DNA of 41,340 nt from Nocardioides jensenii JCM 1364 = NBRC 14755 (GCF_001552535.1 NZ_BCRJ01000108.1:1-41340); one strand, 5' to 3'. Shown: positions 24,129 to 34,653, counted from the first letter of the stretch. Notes: generated by a model not told the origin, from the sequence alone. Numbers and translations are program-made.

Positions 24129-25003
24129 GCGTCGTCCTCGTTCTGCTCGGGTGCGTCGGGCGCGGCGTCGTCGACCGGCGGTGCACCGTCGAACTCGTCG
24201 TTGATCTCGATCTCGTCGTCCTCGTTGCCGGTCCAGCGGATCGTCAGCTCACCCAACGGGGTCACCTGGTCGAAGGCGACCGCGCCCTCGCGGAAGAGCT
24301 CGAGCAGGGACAGGAACCGGGCCACGGTGGTCAGGGTGTCGGGCGAGTCACCGCACAAGGAGCGGAAGGTGATCGTGCCGGTACGCCGCAGTCGCTCGAC
24401 GACCAGGGCGGCCTGCTCCTTGACCGACACCTTGGCGGCGTGGATGTGCTGCAGCGAGACCTCCAGCACCGGCTTGGGTGCCAGGGCCTTCGCCGCGAGC
24501 TGGGCGAACTGGTCGAGGCCGATGCCGATCAGCACCTCGGGCAACAGGGTCGCGAACCGCTCCTCGAGGCCGACGGAGCGCGGGAAACGGCGGGACTCCC
24601 CCGCGAGACGCTGCTCCAGCACGCCGGCCACCTGCTTGAACGCCTTGTACTGCATGAGCCGGGCGAAGAGCAGGTCACGAGCCTCCAGCAGGGCAAGGTC
24701 CTCCTCGTCCTCGACATCGCCCTGGGGCAGCAGCCGCGCGGCCTTCAGGTCGAGGAGCGTCGAGGCGACCAGCAGGAACGAGGTGGTCTGCTCTAGATCC
24801 CAGATCGGACCACCGGCCTTGACGTAGGCGATGAACTCGTCGGTGACCGCCGACAGCGCCACCTCGGTGATGTCGAGCTTGTGCTTGGCGATCAGGTTGA
24901 GAAGCAGGTCGAAGGGGCCTTCGAAGTTGGTCAGGTGGACCGCGAAGGCGGCGGTGACCCCGCCTTCCTCTGGTGCCACGGCCACGGCGTCCGCCTCGCT
25001 CAC
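24125..25003 (-). CDS. scpA: Segregation and condensation protein A (kleisin)
   Basis: A 292-residue kleisin. The N-terminal LTNFEGPFDLLLNLIAKHKL and DITEVALSAVTDEFIAYV are diagnostic. The C-terminal winged helix (GTITFRSLCGDSPDTLTTV ... FLSLLELFREGAV) binds SMC. It starts at GTG 25003 after GAGGGAG, overlapping the preceding stop (GTGA). Works with ScpB and SMC in condensation. Confidence 0.95.
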   Translation of the reverse strand: MSEADAVAVAPEEGGVTAAFAVHLTNFEGPFDLLLNLIAKHKLDITEVALSAVTDEFIAYVKAGGPIWDLEQTTSFLLVASTLLDLKAARLLPQGDVEDEEDLALLEARDLLFARLMQYKAFKQVAGVLEQRLAGESRRFPRSVGLEERFATLLPEVLIGIGLDQFAQLAAKALAPKPVLEVSLQHIHAAKVSVKEQAALVVERLRRTGTITFRSLCGDSPDTLTTVARFLSLLELFREGAVAFDQVTPLGELTIRWTGNEDDEIEINDEFDGAPPVDDAAPDAPEQNEDDA

Positions 25004-25365
25004 GACTCCCTCAAGCGGGTGACCAGCATCGAGTCGTCGCCGTTCTCCTCCAGGTCGGCCAGCGCGATCGCGATCGCCGACCGGACCAGGCGACCCCGGT
25101 CGACGGCCATCCCCTGAGTGCGTCGCAGCAGCAGGCGCGCATGCTCGATGTCGAGCAGCTCATCGGAGGTGACGTAGACCGTCATCTTCTCGTCGTGGCG
25201 GATCCGGCCACTCGGCTTGCGCACCGGCGGCGTGGCCGACTCCGGTGCGTCCGGCACGGCCGTGGGGCCGGTGCCGCGTGCGGTGTCCCGGGTGTCCTCG
25301 CTGGCGGCGGTCGTGGTGGGCCGGAACAGGTCGTCAGCCGCGGGCAGGCTCACCCGTCGAGACAC
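25000..25365 (-). CDS. Small protein of unknown function between parA and scpA, RHH-like C-terminus
   Basis: About 121 residues. The first half (SLPAADDLFRPTTTAASEDT to RKPSGRIRHDEK) is low-complexity and probably disordered. The second half (KMTVYVTSDELLDIEHARLL then LVRSAIAIALADLEE) has the strand-helix-helix look of ribbon-helix-helix DNA-binding proteins. GTG 25365 is chosen because AAGGAGGT lies 8 nt upstream inside the 3' end of parA; an alternative GTG is at 25353. It overlaps parA by 32 bp and scpA by 4 bp, so all three are co-translated. A ParB-like or ParA-regulating role is possible but unproven. Confidence 0.75.
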   Translation of the reverse strand: MSRRVSLPAADDLFRPTTTAASEDTRDTARGTGPTAVPDAPESATPPVRKPSGRIRHDEKMTVYVTSDELLDIEHARLLLRRTQGMAVDRGRLVRSAIAIALADLEENGDDSMLVTRLRES

Positions 25366-26410
25366 GCGCCAGCACCTCCTTGGCCAACTGGCGGTAGGAG
25401 TCGGCGCCGGCCGACGACGAGGCGTACGTCGTGATCGGCTCACCGGCCACCGTCGAGTCGGAGAACTTGATCGTGCGGCGGATCACCGTGTGGAACACCG
25501 TGTCGCCCCAGGCGTGCACGAGTCGCTCCATCACCTCGCGGCTGTGCAGCGTGCGGCCGTCGAACATGGTGCCGAGCACACCGTCGATCTCGAGCTTGGG
25601 GTTGAGCCGCTCCTGGACCTTGTCGATCGTGGTCTTGAGCAGGGCCACACCTCGCAGCGCGAAGTACTCGCACTCCAGCGGAACGATCACCCCGTCGGAG
25701 GCGGTCAACGCGTTGACGGTCAACAGTCCGAGCGAGGGCTGGCAGTCGATCAGGATGACGTCGTACTTCTCGATGGCGGGCGCCAGCACACGCTGCAGGG
25801 TCTGCTCGCGGGCCACCTCGTGCACCAGCTGCACCTCGGCGGCCGAGAGGTCGATGTTGGAGGGCAGCAGGTCCATGCCGGGGACGCCGGTCGGCACGAC
25901 GACCTCGTCGTAGGTGACGTCTCGCTCCATGAGCAGGTTGTAGATGGAGAGCTCCATCTCGTGCGGGTTCAGACCGAGCCCGACCGAGAGCGAGCCCTGC
26001 GGGTCGAAGTCGACCAGCAGCACCTTGCGGCCGAGCTCGGCCAGCGCGGCACCCAGGTTGATCGTGGTCGTGGTCTTGCCGACCCCACCCTTCTGGTTGC
26101 ACATCGAGATCACCCGGGCGCCACCGTGGGCGGTCACCGGGCCCGGCTCGGGCAGGTGCGGCATCGGTCGGCCGGTCGGGCCCAGCTTCGCCGGCTCGTC
26201 GATCAGGGCATCGGCCGGTGCCCGGGTCTCCTCGGGCTCGGGTGCGGTCTGCCGGGGCTGGAACGGAATGGGGTCGCTCACGCGGTGGTCATCTCCGGGG
26301 GAAGTCGGTGCGACGGGAGGTCGGAGCAGGGGCGGCATCTGCGGCGCGCCGCTGCCCGCCTGACCGGGAAGGCCGGAGAAACTGCCGGAGAAATTTCCGT
26401 CGCCGCTCAT
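25334..26410 (-). CDS. ParA-family ATPase (scp-operon type)
   Basis: A 358-residue protein with an unusual Pro-rich N-terminal extension of about 95 residues before the Walker domain: deviant Walker A KGGVGKTTT, switch VDFDPQGSLSVGLG and IDCQPSLGLLTVNAL. The family acts on DNA partition or positioning through ATP-dependent dimers. It is the orphan ParA that precedes scpAB in actinobacteria (Rv1708-like), distinct from the oriC-linked ParA; no parB follows. ATG 26410 follows GGAGGAGCG. A repeat-rich intergenic region lies upstream. Confidence 0.9.
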   Translation of the reverse strand: MSGDGNFSGSFSGLPGQAGSGAPQMPPLLRPPVAPTSPGDDHRVSDPIPFQPRQTAPEPEETRAPADALIDEPAKLGPTGRPMPHLPEPGPVTAHGGARVISMCNQKGGVGKTTTTINLGAALAELGRKVLLVDFDPQGSLSVGLGLNPHEMELSIYNLLMERDVTYDEVVVPTGVPGMDLLPSNIDLSAAEVQLVHEVAREQTLQRVLAPAIEKYDVILIDCQPSLGLLTVNALTASDGVIVPLECEYFALRGVALLKTTIDKVQERLNPKLEIDGVLGTMFDGRTLHSREVMERLVHAWGDTVFHTVIRRTIKFSDSTVAGEPITTYASSSAGADSYRQLAKEVLARVSTGEPARG

Positions 26411-26534
26411 GTACCGCTCCTCCAACTCCAGTGCAATGTCGACTCGGCGACTTGTGCCCGAGCCTGCGGCGACTCTAGAGCCCCTGCTCCGACCCGAACA
26501 AGGCGGGAGGCCAGATCCCCGTGTTCATGGGGAA

Positions 26535-26600
26535 ATCTGTGCACAAGGTGTGCAGAACTGTGCGCTCAGTTGCACAGATCAAGTGTTGCCTGTGCAGAAC
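26535..26600. repeat. Cluster of TGTGCA repeats upstream of parA
   Basis: The direct repeat TGTGCAGAAC occurs at 26549-26558 and 26591-26600, 42 bp apart. The inverted pair ATCTGTGCA (26535-26543) and TGCACAGAT (26571-26579) brackets the first copy. The cluster lies in the 212-bp gap between the helicase gene and parA, i.e. in the probable promoter region of the parA-scpAB-rluB operon. It may be an autoregulatory or partition site (inference). Confidence 0.6.
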
Positions 26601-26622
26601 CCTGTGGAGGAATCCGGGCAGG

Positions 26623-29205
26623 TCACAGCCGGCGCATCGCGGTCGACGTGACGATCGCCTGACCCAGGTCGTCGGACGCGTCCAGGTCGACGCTGGCCTC
26701 GATCACCCAGTCGTGGTGTCCCTCGGGGTCGTCGATGACCTGACGCGCCTCCCAGGTGCGACCCAGTTCCGGATCGGTGCCCGGCGTGATCTGCAGCAGG
26801 TCGGGACCGCGGGCGTCGCCGGCGGTGCCGATGGAGTCGTGCTCGTCGAAATAGGCCTCGAGCGCCTCGTCCCACTGGCTGCGCGACATCCCGATCTCAC
26901 GCGGCGGGTCGAAGAGATCGGCCGTGGCGCGTTCGCCGCGCATCAGGCCGTCGAGGTCGTCACGGGCACACAGCTCGACCCGGCGGAACATCGCGTTGCG
27001 GATCATCACCCGGAAGGGCCGTTCCTGCATCGACAGCGGCCGTGGCGGGGGCGGAGGCTCGCCCGACGCTGCCGCCCCGATCCGGTCGGGGTCGGTGAGT
27101 GCCTCCCACTCGTCGAGCAGCGAGGAGTCCGTCTGGCGGATGGTCTCCCCCAGCCACTCGACCAGCTCCTCGAGCTCGGGGGTGCGGTGGGCGTCGGGGA
27201 TGGTGTGCCGCAGGGTGCGGTAGGCGTCGGTGAGATACCGCAGCACCAGCCCCTCGGACCGGGCCAGCTGATAGCGGCCGACGAAGTCGGTGAAGCTCAT
27301 CCCCTGCTCATACATCTCACGCACGATCGACTTCGGGGCCAGTCCGTCCTCGGGCAGCCAGGGGTGGCTCTGCCGATACATCTCGTACGTCGCCCCGAGC
27401 AGCTCGGCCAACGGTTGGGGCCAGGTCACCTCGTCGAGCAGGGCCATGCGTTCGTCGTACTCGATGCCGTCGGCCTTCATCTCGGCCACCGCCTCGCCTC
27501 GCGCCGCGTGCTGCTGGGCGAAGAGGATCTGTCTCGGCCCCTCGAGCACGGCCTCGACCACCGACACCTGGTTGAGCAGGTGATCGGAGTCCTCGGGGTC
27601 GAGCACGTCGAGCGCAGCCAGCGCGAAGTGGGCCAGTGGCTGGTTGAGCGCGAAGTCCTCCGGCAGGTCCGTGGTGAGCACGAACCGCCGGCCCAGGGTG
27701 TCGACCTCGGTCAGCCGGGTCAGCACTCCCGACTGCACCAGCGAACGCGCCAGACGCAGCGCCCGACGGATCAGCCGGGGCCGGTTGCGTGGGTCCTCGT
27801 GGTTGTCTCGGAGCAGGTCGCGCATGACCGCGAACGCGTCGGTCTCGCGGGCCACCACGTTGAGCAGCATCGAGTTGTCGACCCGCATCCGCGAGACCAG
27901 CGCCTCAGGGTTGCCCTCGACCAGTCGGCCGAAGGTCTCCTCGGTCCACACGACCGTGCCCTCGGGTGGCTTGCGCAGCTGCGCCTTGCTCTTCTTCTTG
28001 GCGTTCGCGGCATTCTTGGCGGCGGCCTTCGCCTTGGCCTTCTCGTTCTCGATCACGTGCTCGGGCGCCTGCACGACGACGTACCCGGCGGTGTCGAAGC
28101 CGGCCCGGCCCGCGCGACCGGCGATCTGCTGGAACTCGCGGATGCGCAGGGTGCGCTGGCGGGTGCCGTCGAACTTGGCGAGCCCGGTGAAGAGCACGGT
28201 GCGGATCGGCACGTTGATGCCCACGCCGAGGGTGTCGGTGCCGCAGATCACCTTGAGCAGGCCGTCCTGGGCGAGCTGCTCGACCAGGCGACGGTATTTC
28301 GGGAGCATGCCGGCGTGGTGCACCCCGATGCCGCTGCGGACCAGCTTCGAGAGCGTGCGCCCGAAGCCGGCGCCGAACTTGAACGCTCCGATTCGGTCGG
28401 CGATCGCGTCGCGCTCCTCGCGGGTGACGATCTTCGACCCGAACGACCCCGGCGAGAGCAGCTGGTTGGCGTGCTCGACGGCGTCCTTCTGGGTGAAGTG
28501 CACGACGTACGCCGGCACCTGCTTGGTGGTGACGAGCTCCTCGACGGTCTCGGCGAGCGGCGTCATCGCCCAGGTGAAGGTCAGGGGTACCGGTCGTTCG
28601 GCGTCGTCGACGATCACGGTCGGTCGCGTCGTGCGGCGGGTGAGATCCTCGACGAAAGGGCTGACGTCGCCGAGTGTGGCCGACATCAGCAGGAACTGCG
28701 CGTGCGGCAGGGTCAGCAGCGGCACCTGCCAGGCCCAGCCCCGGTCGGGCTCGGAGTAGAAGTGGAACTCGTCCATCACGACGAGTCCGACGTCAGCGTC
28801 AGCCCCTTCGCGCAGGGCGATGTTGGCCAGCACCTCGGCGGTGCAGGCGATGATCGGGGCATCGGCGTTCACCGATGCGTCGCCGGTGAGCATCCCGACG
28901 TTGTCGGCGCCGAAGATCTCGCACAGTGCGAAGAACTTCTCGCTGACCAGTGCCTTGATCGGTGCGGTGTAGAAGCTGACCTGGTCGCGGTTGAGTGCGG
29001 CGAAGTGGGCGCCCAGCGCGACCATGGACTTCCCGGACCCGGTGGGGGTGGCCAGGATGACGTTGTTGCCCGAGAGCAGCTCGATGACCGCCTCGTCCTG
29101 GTGCGGGTAGAGCGGCAGGCCACGCTCCTGCGCCCAGCCGGTGAAGGCGTCGTAGAGCGTGTCGGCGTCGTTGGCACCGGTCCACGTGCCGAGGTGGGTG
29201 GTCAT
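26623..29205 (-). CDS. Ski2-like DExH helicase with DUF3516 C-terminal domain
   Basis: An 860-residue helicase: motif I ATPTGSGKS (about 52-60), DEFH box in VVMDEFHFY, SATLG motif III and QIAGRAGRAGFD motif VI. Between the helicase core and the DUF3516 half there is a Lys/Ala-rich stretch (EKAKAKAAAKNAANAKKKSK) that could bind nucleic acid. It belongs to the actinobacterial group related to Ski2/HelY, presumably acting on RNA. It lies 28 bp downstream of xerD and probably shares its transcript; the mycobacterial block does not, to my knowledge, have it at this place. Confidence 0.92.
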   Translation of the reverse strand: MTTHLGTWTGANDADTLYDAFTGWAQERGLPLYPHQDEAVIELLSGNNVILATPTGSGKSMVALGAHFAALNRDQVSFYTAPIKALVSEKFFALCEIFGADNVGMLTGDASVNADAPIIACTAEVLANIALREGADADVGLVVMDEFHFYSEPDRGWAWQVPLLTLPHAQFLLMSATLGDVSPFVEDLTRRTTRPTVIVDDAERPVPLTFTWAMTPLAETVEELVTTKQVPAYVVHFTQKDAVEHANQLLSPGSFGSKIVTREERDAIADRIGAFKFGAGFGRTLSKLVRSGIGVHHAGMLPKYRRLVEQLAQDGLLKVICGTDTLGVGINVPIRTVLFTGLAKFDGTRQRTLRIREFQQIAGRAGRAGFDTAGYVVVQAPEHVIENEKAKAKAAAKNAANAKKKSKAQLRKPPEGTVVWTEETFGRLVEGNPEALVSRMRVDNSMLLNVVARETDAFAVMRDLLRDNHEDPRNRPRLIRRALRLARSLVQSGVLTRLTEVDTLGRRFVLTTDLPEDFALNQPLAHFALAALDVLDPEDSDHLLNQVSVVEAVLEGPRQILFAQQHAARGEAVAEMKADGIEYDERMALLDEVTWPQPLAELLGATYEMYRQSHPWLPEDGLAPKSIVREMYEQGMSFTDFVGRYQLARSEGLVLRYLTDAYRTLRHTIPDAHRTPELEELVEWLGETIRQTDSSLLDEWEALTDPDRIGAAASGEPPPPPRPLSMQERPFRVMIRNAMFRRVELCARDDLDGLMRGERATADLFDPPREIGMSRSQWDEALEAYFDEHDSIGTAGDARGPDLLQITPGTDPELGRTWEARQVIDDPEGHHDWVIEASVDLDASDDLGQAIVTSTAMRRL

Positions 29206-29233
29206 CTGTTGGTTCCGATCGGTGCGCTGCCCA

Positions 29234-30178
29234 TCAGCTTCGGGCGCGTGGGTGGGCGGTCGCGAAGACCTCGCGGAGGTTGTCGACGGTGACCAGGGTG
29301 TAGACCTGCGTGGTCGTCACCGACGCGTGACCGAGCAGCTCCTGCACGACGCGTACGTCGGCCCCACCGTCGAGGAGGTGGGTGGCGAACGAGTGACGCA
29401 GGGTGTGGGGCGAGACGTCGCGGGTCACGCCGGCCTTCTCGGCGGTGCGCACCAGGACGGCCCAGGCACTCTGCCGTGACAGCCGCCCCCCGCGGGCGTT
29501 GAGGAACAGGGCCGGCCCGCCGGCACCGTTGCCGACCAGCTCGCGCCGCCCGCCCTCGACGTACGCCGTGACCGCCTCGCGAGCGAAGGAGCCGACCGGG
29601 ACGACGCGTTCCTTGCTGCCCTTGCCCCGCAGCCGAACGGTGCCGTCGACCAGGTCGATGTCGTCGACGTCGAGGCCGACCGCCTCGGAGATGCGGGCAC
29701 CGGTGCCGTAGAGCACCTCCAGCAAGGCGCGGTCCCGCGCGGCCAGCGAGGTGCCCTCGGAGCCGGCGGCGTCGAGGATCGCCTCGACGTCGGAGAGCGG
29801 CAGGGCCTTGGGCAGCCGCTTGGCAGGGGTCGGTGGCTTGACCGCGGCGGCCGGGTCGAGCTCGGCCAGCCCGTCACGCACGGCGAACTTGTGGAAGCCG
29901 CGGACAGCGACGACGGTGCGCGCGGCCGACGTGGAGCCCAGCGGCTGGTGCTCGGCGTCGCCTTCGCGCAGCCGGACCAGGAACCCGGCCACGACGGCCT
30001 CGGTCACCTCGTCGAGCTCGGCGACGTCCTGCGCCGTGAGGTACTCCTGGTAGCGCCGCAGGTCGCGCCGGTAGGAGGTCAAGGTGTTCTTGGCCAGCCC
30101 ACGCTCGACGGCGAGGTGGTCGAGATAGGTGCGGACGGCGCGGGTGATGCCACCGGTGGTCGGGGTGTCGGCGGTCAG
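29234..30178 (-). CDS. xerD: Site-specific tyrosine recombinase XerD
   Basis: The catalytic set is complete: Arg in GTGARISE, Lys in RGKGSKERVVP, H-x2-R in SPHTLRHSFATHLLDGGAD, His in GHASV and Tyr in TTQVYT. It resolves chromosome dimers with XerC at dif. The N-terminal SAM-like domain (ITRAVRTYLDHLAVERGLAK then TLTSYRRDLRRYQ) is intact, but the first ATG/GTG/TTG in frame is TTG 30082, inside that domain. Starting there would remove its first helix. A CTG at 30178 overlapping the NUDIX stop (CTGA) with GAGG upstream gives a normal 314-residue protein and is proposed as the start. Confidence 0.88.
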   Translation of the reverse strand: MTADTPTTGGITRAVRTYLDHLAVERGLAKNTLTSYRRDLRRYQEYLTAQDVAELDEVTEAVVAGFLVRLREGDAEHQPLGSTSAARTVVAVRGFHKFAVRDGLAELDPAAAVKPPTPAKRLPKALPLSDVEAILDAAGSEGTSLAARDRALLEVLYGTGARISEAVGLDVDDIDLVDGTVRLRGKGSKERVVPVGSFAREAVTAYVEGGRRELVGNGAGGPALFLNARGGRLSRQSAWAVLVRTAEKAGVTRDVSPHTLRHSFATHLLDGGADVRVVQELLGHASVTTTQVYTLVTVDNLREVFATAHPRARS

Positions 30179-30756
30179 TGCGATCGCCTCGCGTCGTGGG
30201 CGAAGACCGCCAGCGCCACCGGACCGTCGGCCACCCGTCCGTCGAGGATTGCGGCCCGCAGCTCGTCGAGGGGCACCCAGAGGGTCTCCATGTCGGCCTC
30301 CTCGGCCTCGAGCTCGAAGTCACCGCGGTCGCAGGGAGTCAGTCCCCGGGCCAGGTAGATGTGGTGCCGCTCGGCGGAGATGCCCGGTGAGGCCCACACG
30401 GAGAGCAGGTGGGTCCACTCGGCGGCCTCGAACTCCACCTCTTCCCGGAGCTCGCGCACGGCCACGTCGAGCGGGTCCTCACCCGGGTGGTCGCAGATGC
30501 CCGCCGGCAGCTCGACGAAACGTCGTTGTGCAGGGTGGCGGTACTGGCGCAGGCAGAGCACCCGGTCGTCGTCGTCGATGGCCAGCACCATCGCGGCACC
30601 GGGGTGCTCCAGCACCAGGCGACGGAAGGACGGGCCGTCGGGATCGCCGGGGTGCGCCACCTGGTCGGTGCGGAACGCGACCACCCAGTCGTCGCGGTGC
30701 AGGTCGGTCGAGGACGCCACCGGCCACGACTCGGCGGTGTCTCCAGTCAACGTCAT
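30175..30756 (-). CDS. NUDIX hydrolase, ADP-ribose pyrophosphatase type
   Basis: A 193-residue NUDIX protein. The box is GEDPLDVAVRELREEVEFEA, with the metal-binding REL-REE core, preceded by RRFVELPAGICDH as in ADP-ribose pyrophosphatases. Conserved place between pyrG and xerD (Rv1700 position). It hydrolyses ADP-ribose-like nucleoside diphosphates (family inference). Confidence 0.9.
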   Translation of the reverse strand: MTLTGDTAESWPVASSTDLHRDDWVVAFRTDQVAHPGDPDGPSFRRLVLEHPGAAMVLAIDDDDRVLCLRQYRHPAQRRFVELPAGICDHPGEDPLDVAVRELREEVEFEAAEWTHLLSVWASPGISAERHHIYLARGLTPCDRGDFELEAEEADMETLWVPLDELRAAILDGRVADGPVALAVFAHDARRSH

Positions 30757-30779
30757 GCTCGAAGGCTATCCCCCCGGGA

Positions 30780-32462
<1,683 letters not shown>

Positions 32463-32548
32463 GGAAACTCCCGCTGTCAGACTGGGTATGGAGAACTGGT
32501 GTCTGCTACGGGGTTCTAGGCTACCAACGGAAACGCCGGTTGGAGCAA

Positions 32549-33454
32549 TCAGCCTCGCGGAACGGCCCCGTCATTTCCGTGGACGCCGTAGTGGCCGGGC
32601 CCACCGTCGCCCTCGGCGGCCAGTGCGAGCACGGTGGCCAGCTGGCCGGCGCGGGTCTGCACGGAGTCGACGGAGGAGGCCACCTCGGTGACCGCGGAGT
32701 CGTCGCGCAGGGCGCTCAGGGTGGTGGAGTCGGTCTCGCCCGCGACGACCACGCCGTTCGTGCCGTTGGTCAGTCCGGTGACCAGAGCGCCGAGCAGCTT
32801 GTCGAGGCCATCGCCGGTGAGCTCGTCGCCGAGCACGACCAGCACCAGGCTGCCGCGCTTGTCACCCCCGGTCGTGGTGGAGAGCAGGGAGGCGCTGTCC
32901 AGGCTGGAGAGGATGTTGCGGGCACCCTTGTCGACCGCGACCCCGGCGGGGGTGGTCGAGCCGACGGCACGGGCGATCAACTGGCCCATCCGGAGGTACG
33001 TCGCCGCGCCGTCCTGCACGCCCGAGTCCTCGGTGGTCTCTGCGAGCTGGGCGCCGAGGGTGTCGACCAGGGAACCTTCGTCGGCGTTGAGCAGGGTCTT
33101 GCCCAGGGCGTAGGAGCCGGAGACGGTGCCGCCGGCCCGGGTCACCTGGCCGGAGAGCGCCTCGACCAGCTTGGCGTCGGCCCCGGGCAGGGTCACGACG
33201 GCAACGGAGCGACCGTTCAGCGACCTGGCCACGCGGGAGGTGGCCAGGGTGGCGCCGAAGTTGTCCTGGAACCCGGCAACCAGCCGTGCCTCCTCGAGGT
33301 CTTCGGTGAGCCGTTCGTTGTCCTTCCTGACCTCGCTGGCGGAGTCGGAGCCCCGCCCGATCTCGGAGAGGGGCCCGCCGCCGAGCGCGACGCCGACGGC
33401 GAGCGCCAGCATCACGGCAACGAGGGAGACGACGTGGTAGCGGAACGAGATCAC
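32549..33454 (-). CDS. MctB/SteB-family membrane-anchored protein
   Basis: A 301-residue protein with one N-terminal membrane segment (ISFRYHVVSLVAVMLALAVG), a coiled-coil stretch (SEVRKDNERLTEDLEEARLV) and an Ala/Thr/Val-rich extracytoplasmic domain. The family includes mycobacterial MctB (Rv1698, a copper-related outer-membrane channel claim) and corynebacterial SteB, involved in cell separation with SteA. GTG 33454 overlaps the steA stop (GTGA); the longer open frame upstream lies within steA. The pairing with steA favours the SteB role. Confidence 0.85.
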   Translation of the reverse strand: MISFRYHVVSLVAVMLALAVGVALGGGPLSEIGRGSDSASEVRKDNERLTEDLEEARLVAGFQDNFGATLATSRVARSLNGRSVAVVTLPGADAKLVEALSGQVTRAGGTVSGSYALGKTLLNADEGSLVDTLGAQLAETTEDSGVQDGAATYLRMGQLIARAVGSTTPAGVAVDKGARNILSSLDSASLLSTTTGGDKRGSLVLVVLGDELTGDGLDKLLGALVTGLTNGTNGVVVAGETDSTTLSALRDDSAVTEVASSVDSVQTRAGQLATVLALAAEGDGGPGHYGVHGNDGAVPRG

Positions 33455-34653
33455 GGGAACAGTCCTTTGACGCGGTCGTACAGGTCGGTGAGGTGGGGGT
33501 GGAGGTCGTCGATCCATTGCTGACCGACGGGCGTCACCGCAAGGGCGGCCGCCACGGCCACCAGGCCGATCAGCAGGACCAGCCACAGGTGCCAGGTGCG
33601 GACGCGGCCGGCGTACAGGGCAGGCACGGCGCGCGCGTCGACCAGGGTGGCGCCGACCCGGAGCCGGGTCAGGAACGTGGAGGCCAGGCCGCCGCGCTGC
33701 CGGTCGAGGAAGTCGTCGAGACTGGCGTGCGCTCCGACGGCCACGATCAGTGAGGCATCGGAGAGGGCGGCCAGCATGAGCCCGGCATCCTCCGCGGTGG
33801 CACCGGTCTCGAAACGGAGCGGGCGGACGCCGAGCCGCTCCAGCGACTCCATGGGGGTGCGCCCGGCGCCACGGTCGACGAGGACGACGACGTCCTCGGC
33901 ACCGCGCAGCGCCTTCGGCGAGATGTGGGTCCCTTCGGCGTCGGCACTGCTCGGTGCGCTCATCACGACCACGTCTGGCTTCAGCCCGACGGCCAGCAGT
34001 GCGTCGGCGCCGGCATCGACACCGACCAGCACGGGGCGCTGCTCGCGCAGGTAGCGGTTCAGTCCCTTGAGCTCCGCCTCGTGGTCCGGCCCGGGCACGA
34101 CGACCACGACGGGTCGGCCCGACATCCGGGTGCCGAGACGCGGGGCGCCCTTGCCGTGCAGCAGCAGCTCCTGTTCGCGGCGGAGGAACTCGGAGCTGTT
34201 GTGGGTGAAGCTCTCCAACTGGCTGCTCATGCCGCTGCGGGCCTGGTCGAGCTCGGAGGCGAGTCGATCGGCGTCGAGCACCCGGCCCGTGGCCACCGAC
34301 TCGTCTCCGGTGAACAGCGACCCTTCGTGAACGCGCAGGCTCCGGCCGTCCTTGACCGCACCCAAGGTGTCGGGGCCGACCGAGTCGATCAGCGCGATGC
34401 CGGCATCGACGAGGACCTTCGGACCCTGGTTGGGATAGCGACCCGAGATGAACGGCGAGGCGTTCACCACGGCCGCGACCTCGGCATCGACGAGACGCTG
34501 GGCCGTGGCCCGGTCCATGTCGAGGTGGTCGAGGACTGCGATGTCGCCAGGTTCGAGTCGGCTGATCAGGGTGCGGGTACGGCGGTCGACACGGGCGGTG
34601 CCGACGATGCCGGGCGGGGCGGCTTCACGGGGCTGGCGAGTAGGCATCTTCAT
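33451..34653 (-). CDS. steA: SteA-like cell-separation protein
   Basis: A 400-residue protein: a cytoplasmic domain related to thiamin-pyrophosphokinase folds (PVLVGVDAGADALLAVGLKP) following an N-terminal domain (GDIAVLDHLDMDRATAQRLV), then a single C-terminal membrane span (LWLVLLIGLVAVAAALAV) and a short external tail. This is the Rv1697/SteA architecture; SteA localises to the cytokinetic ring in Corynebacterium. ATG 34653 is chosen, with a second ATG at 34647; the frame remains open upstream without family resemblance. Confidence 0.87.
   Translation of the reverse strand: MKMPTRQPREAAPPGIVGTARVDRRTRTLISRLEPGDIAVLDHLDMDRATAQRLVDAEVAAVVNASPFISGRYPNQGPKVLVDAGIALIDSVGPDTLGAVKDGRSLRVHEGSLFTGDESVATGRVLDADRLASELDQARSGMSSQLESFTHNSSEFLRREQELLLHGKGAPRLGTRMSGRPVVVVVPGPDHEAELKGLNRYLREQRPVLVGVDAGADALLAVGLKPDVVVMSAPSSADAEGTHISPKALRGAEDVVVLVDRGAGRTPMESLERLGVRPLRFETGATAEDAGLMLAALSDASLIVAVGAHASLDDFLDRQRGGLASTFLTRLRVGATLVDARAVPALYAGRVRTWHLWLVLLIGLVAVAAALAVTPVGQQWIDDLHPHLTDLYDRVKGLFP

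Noticed and set aside
22510..24186. rluB as a 558-residue fusion with upstream sequence
   Set aside because: The upstream part is scpB DNA read out of frame, Arg/Gly-rich; the S4 domain begins at ATG 23277, which overlaps the scpB stop.
25702..25719. GTCAAC and GTTGAC half-sites in parA
   Set aside because: They are separated by only two bases, not six, and lie inside a coding region, so they do not match the operator.
26521..29292. A 923-codon open frame on the plus strand opposite the helicase gene
   Set aside because: Antisense shadow of a high-GC gene; His/Asp/Leu/Val-biased, no ribosome site, while the minus strand has a full set of helicase motifs.
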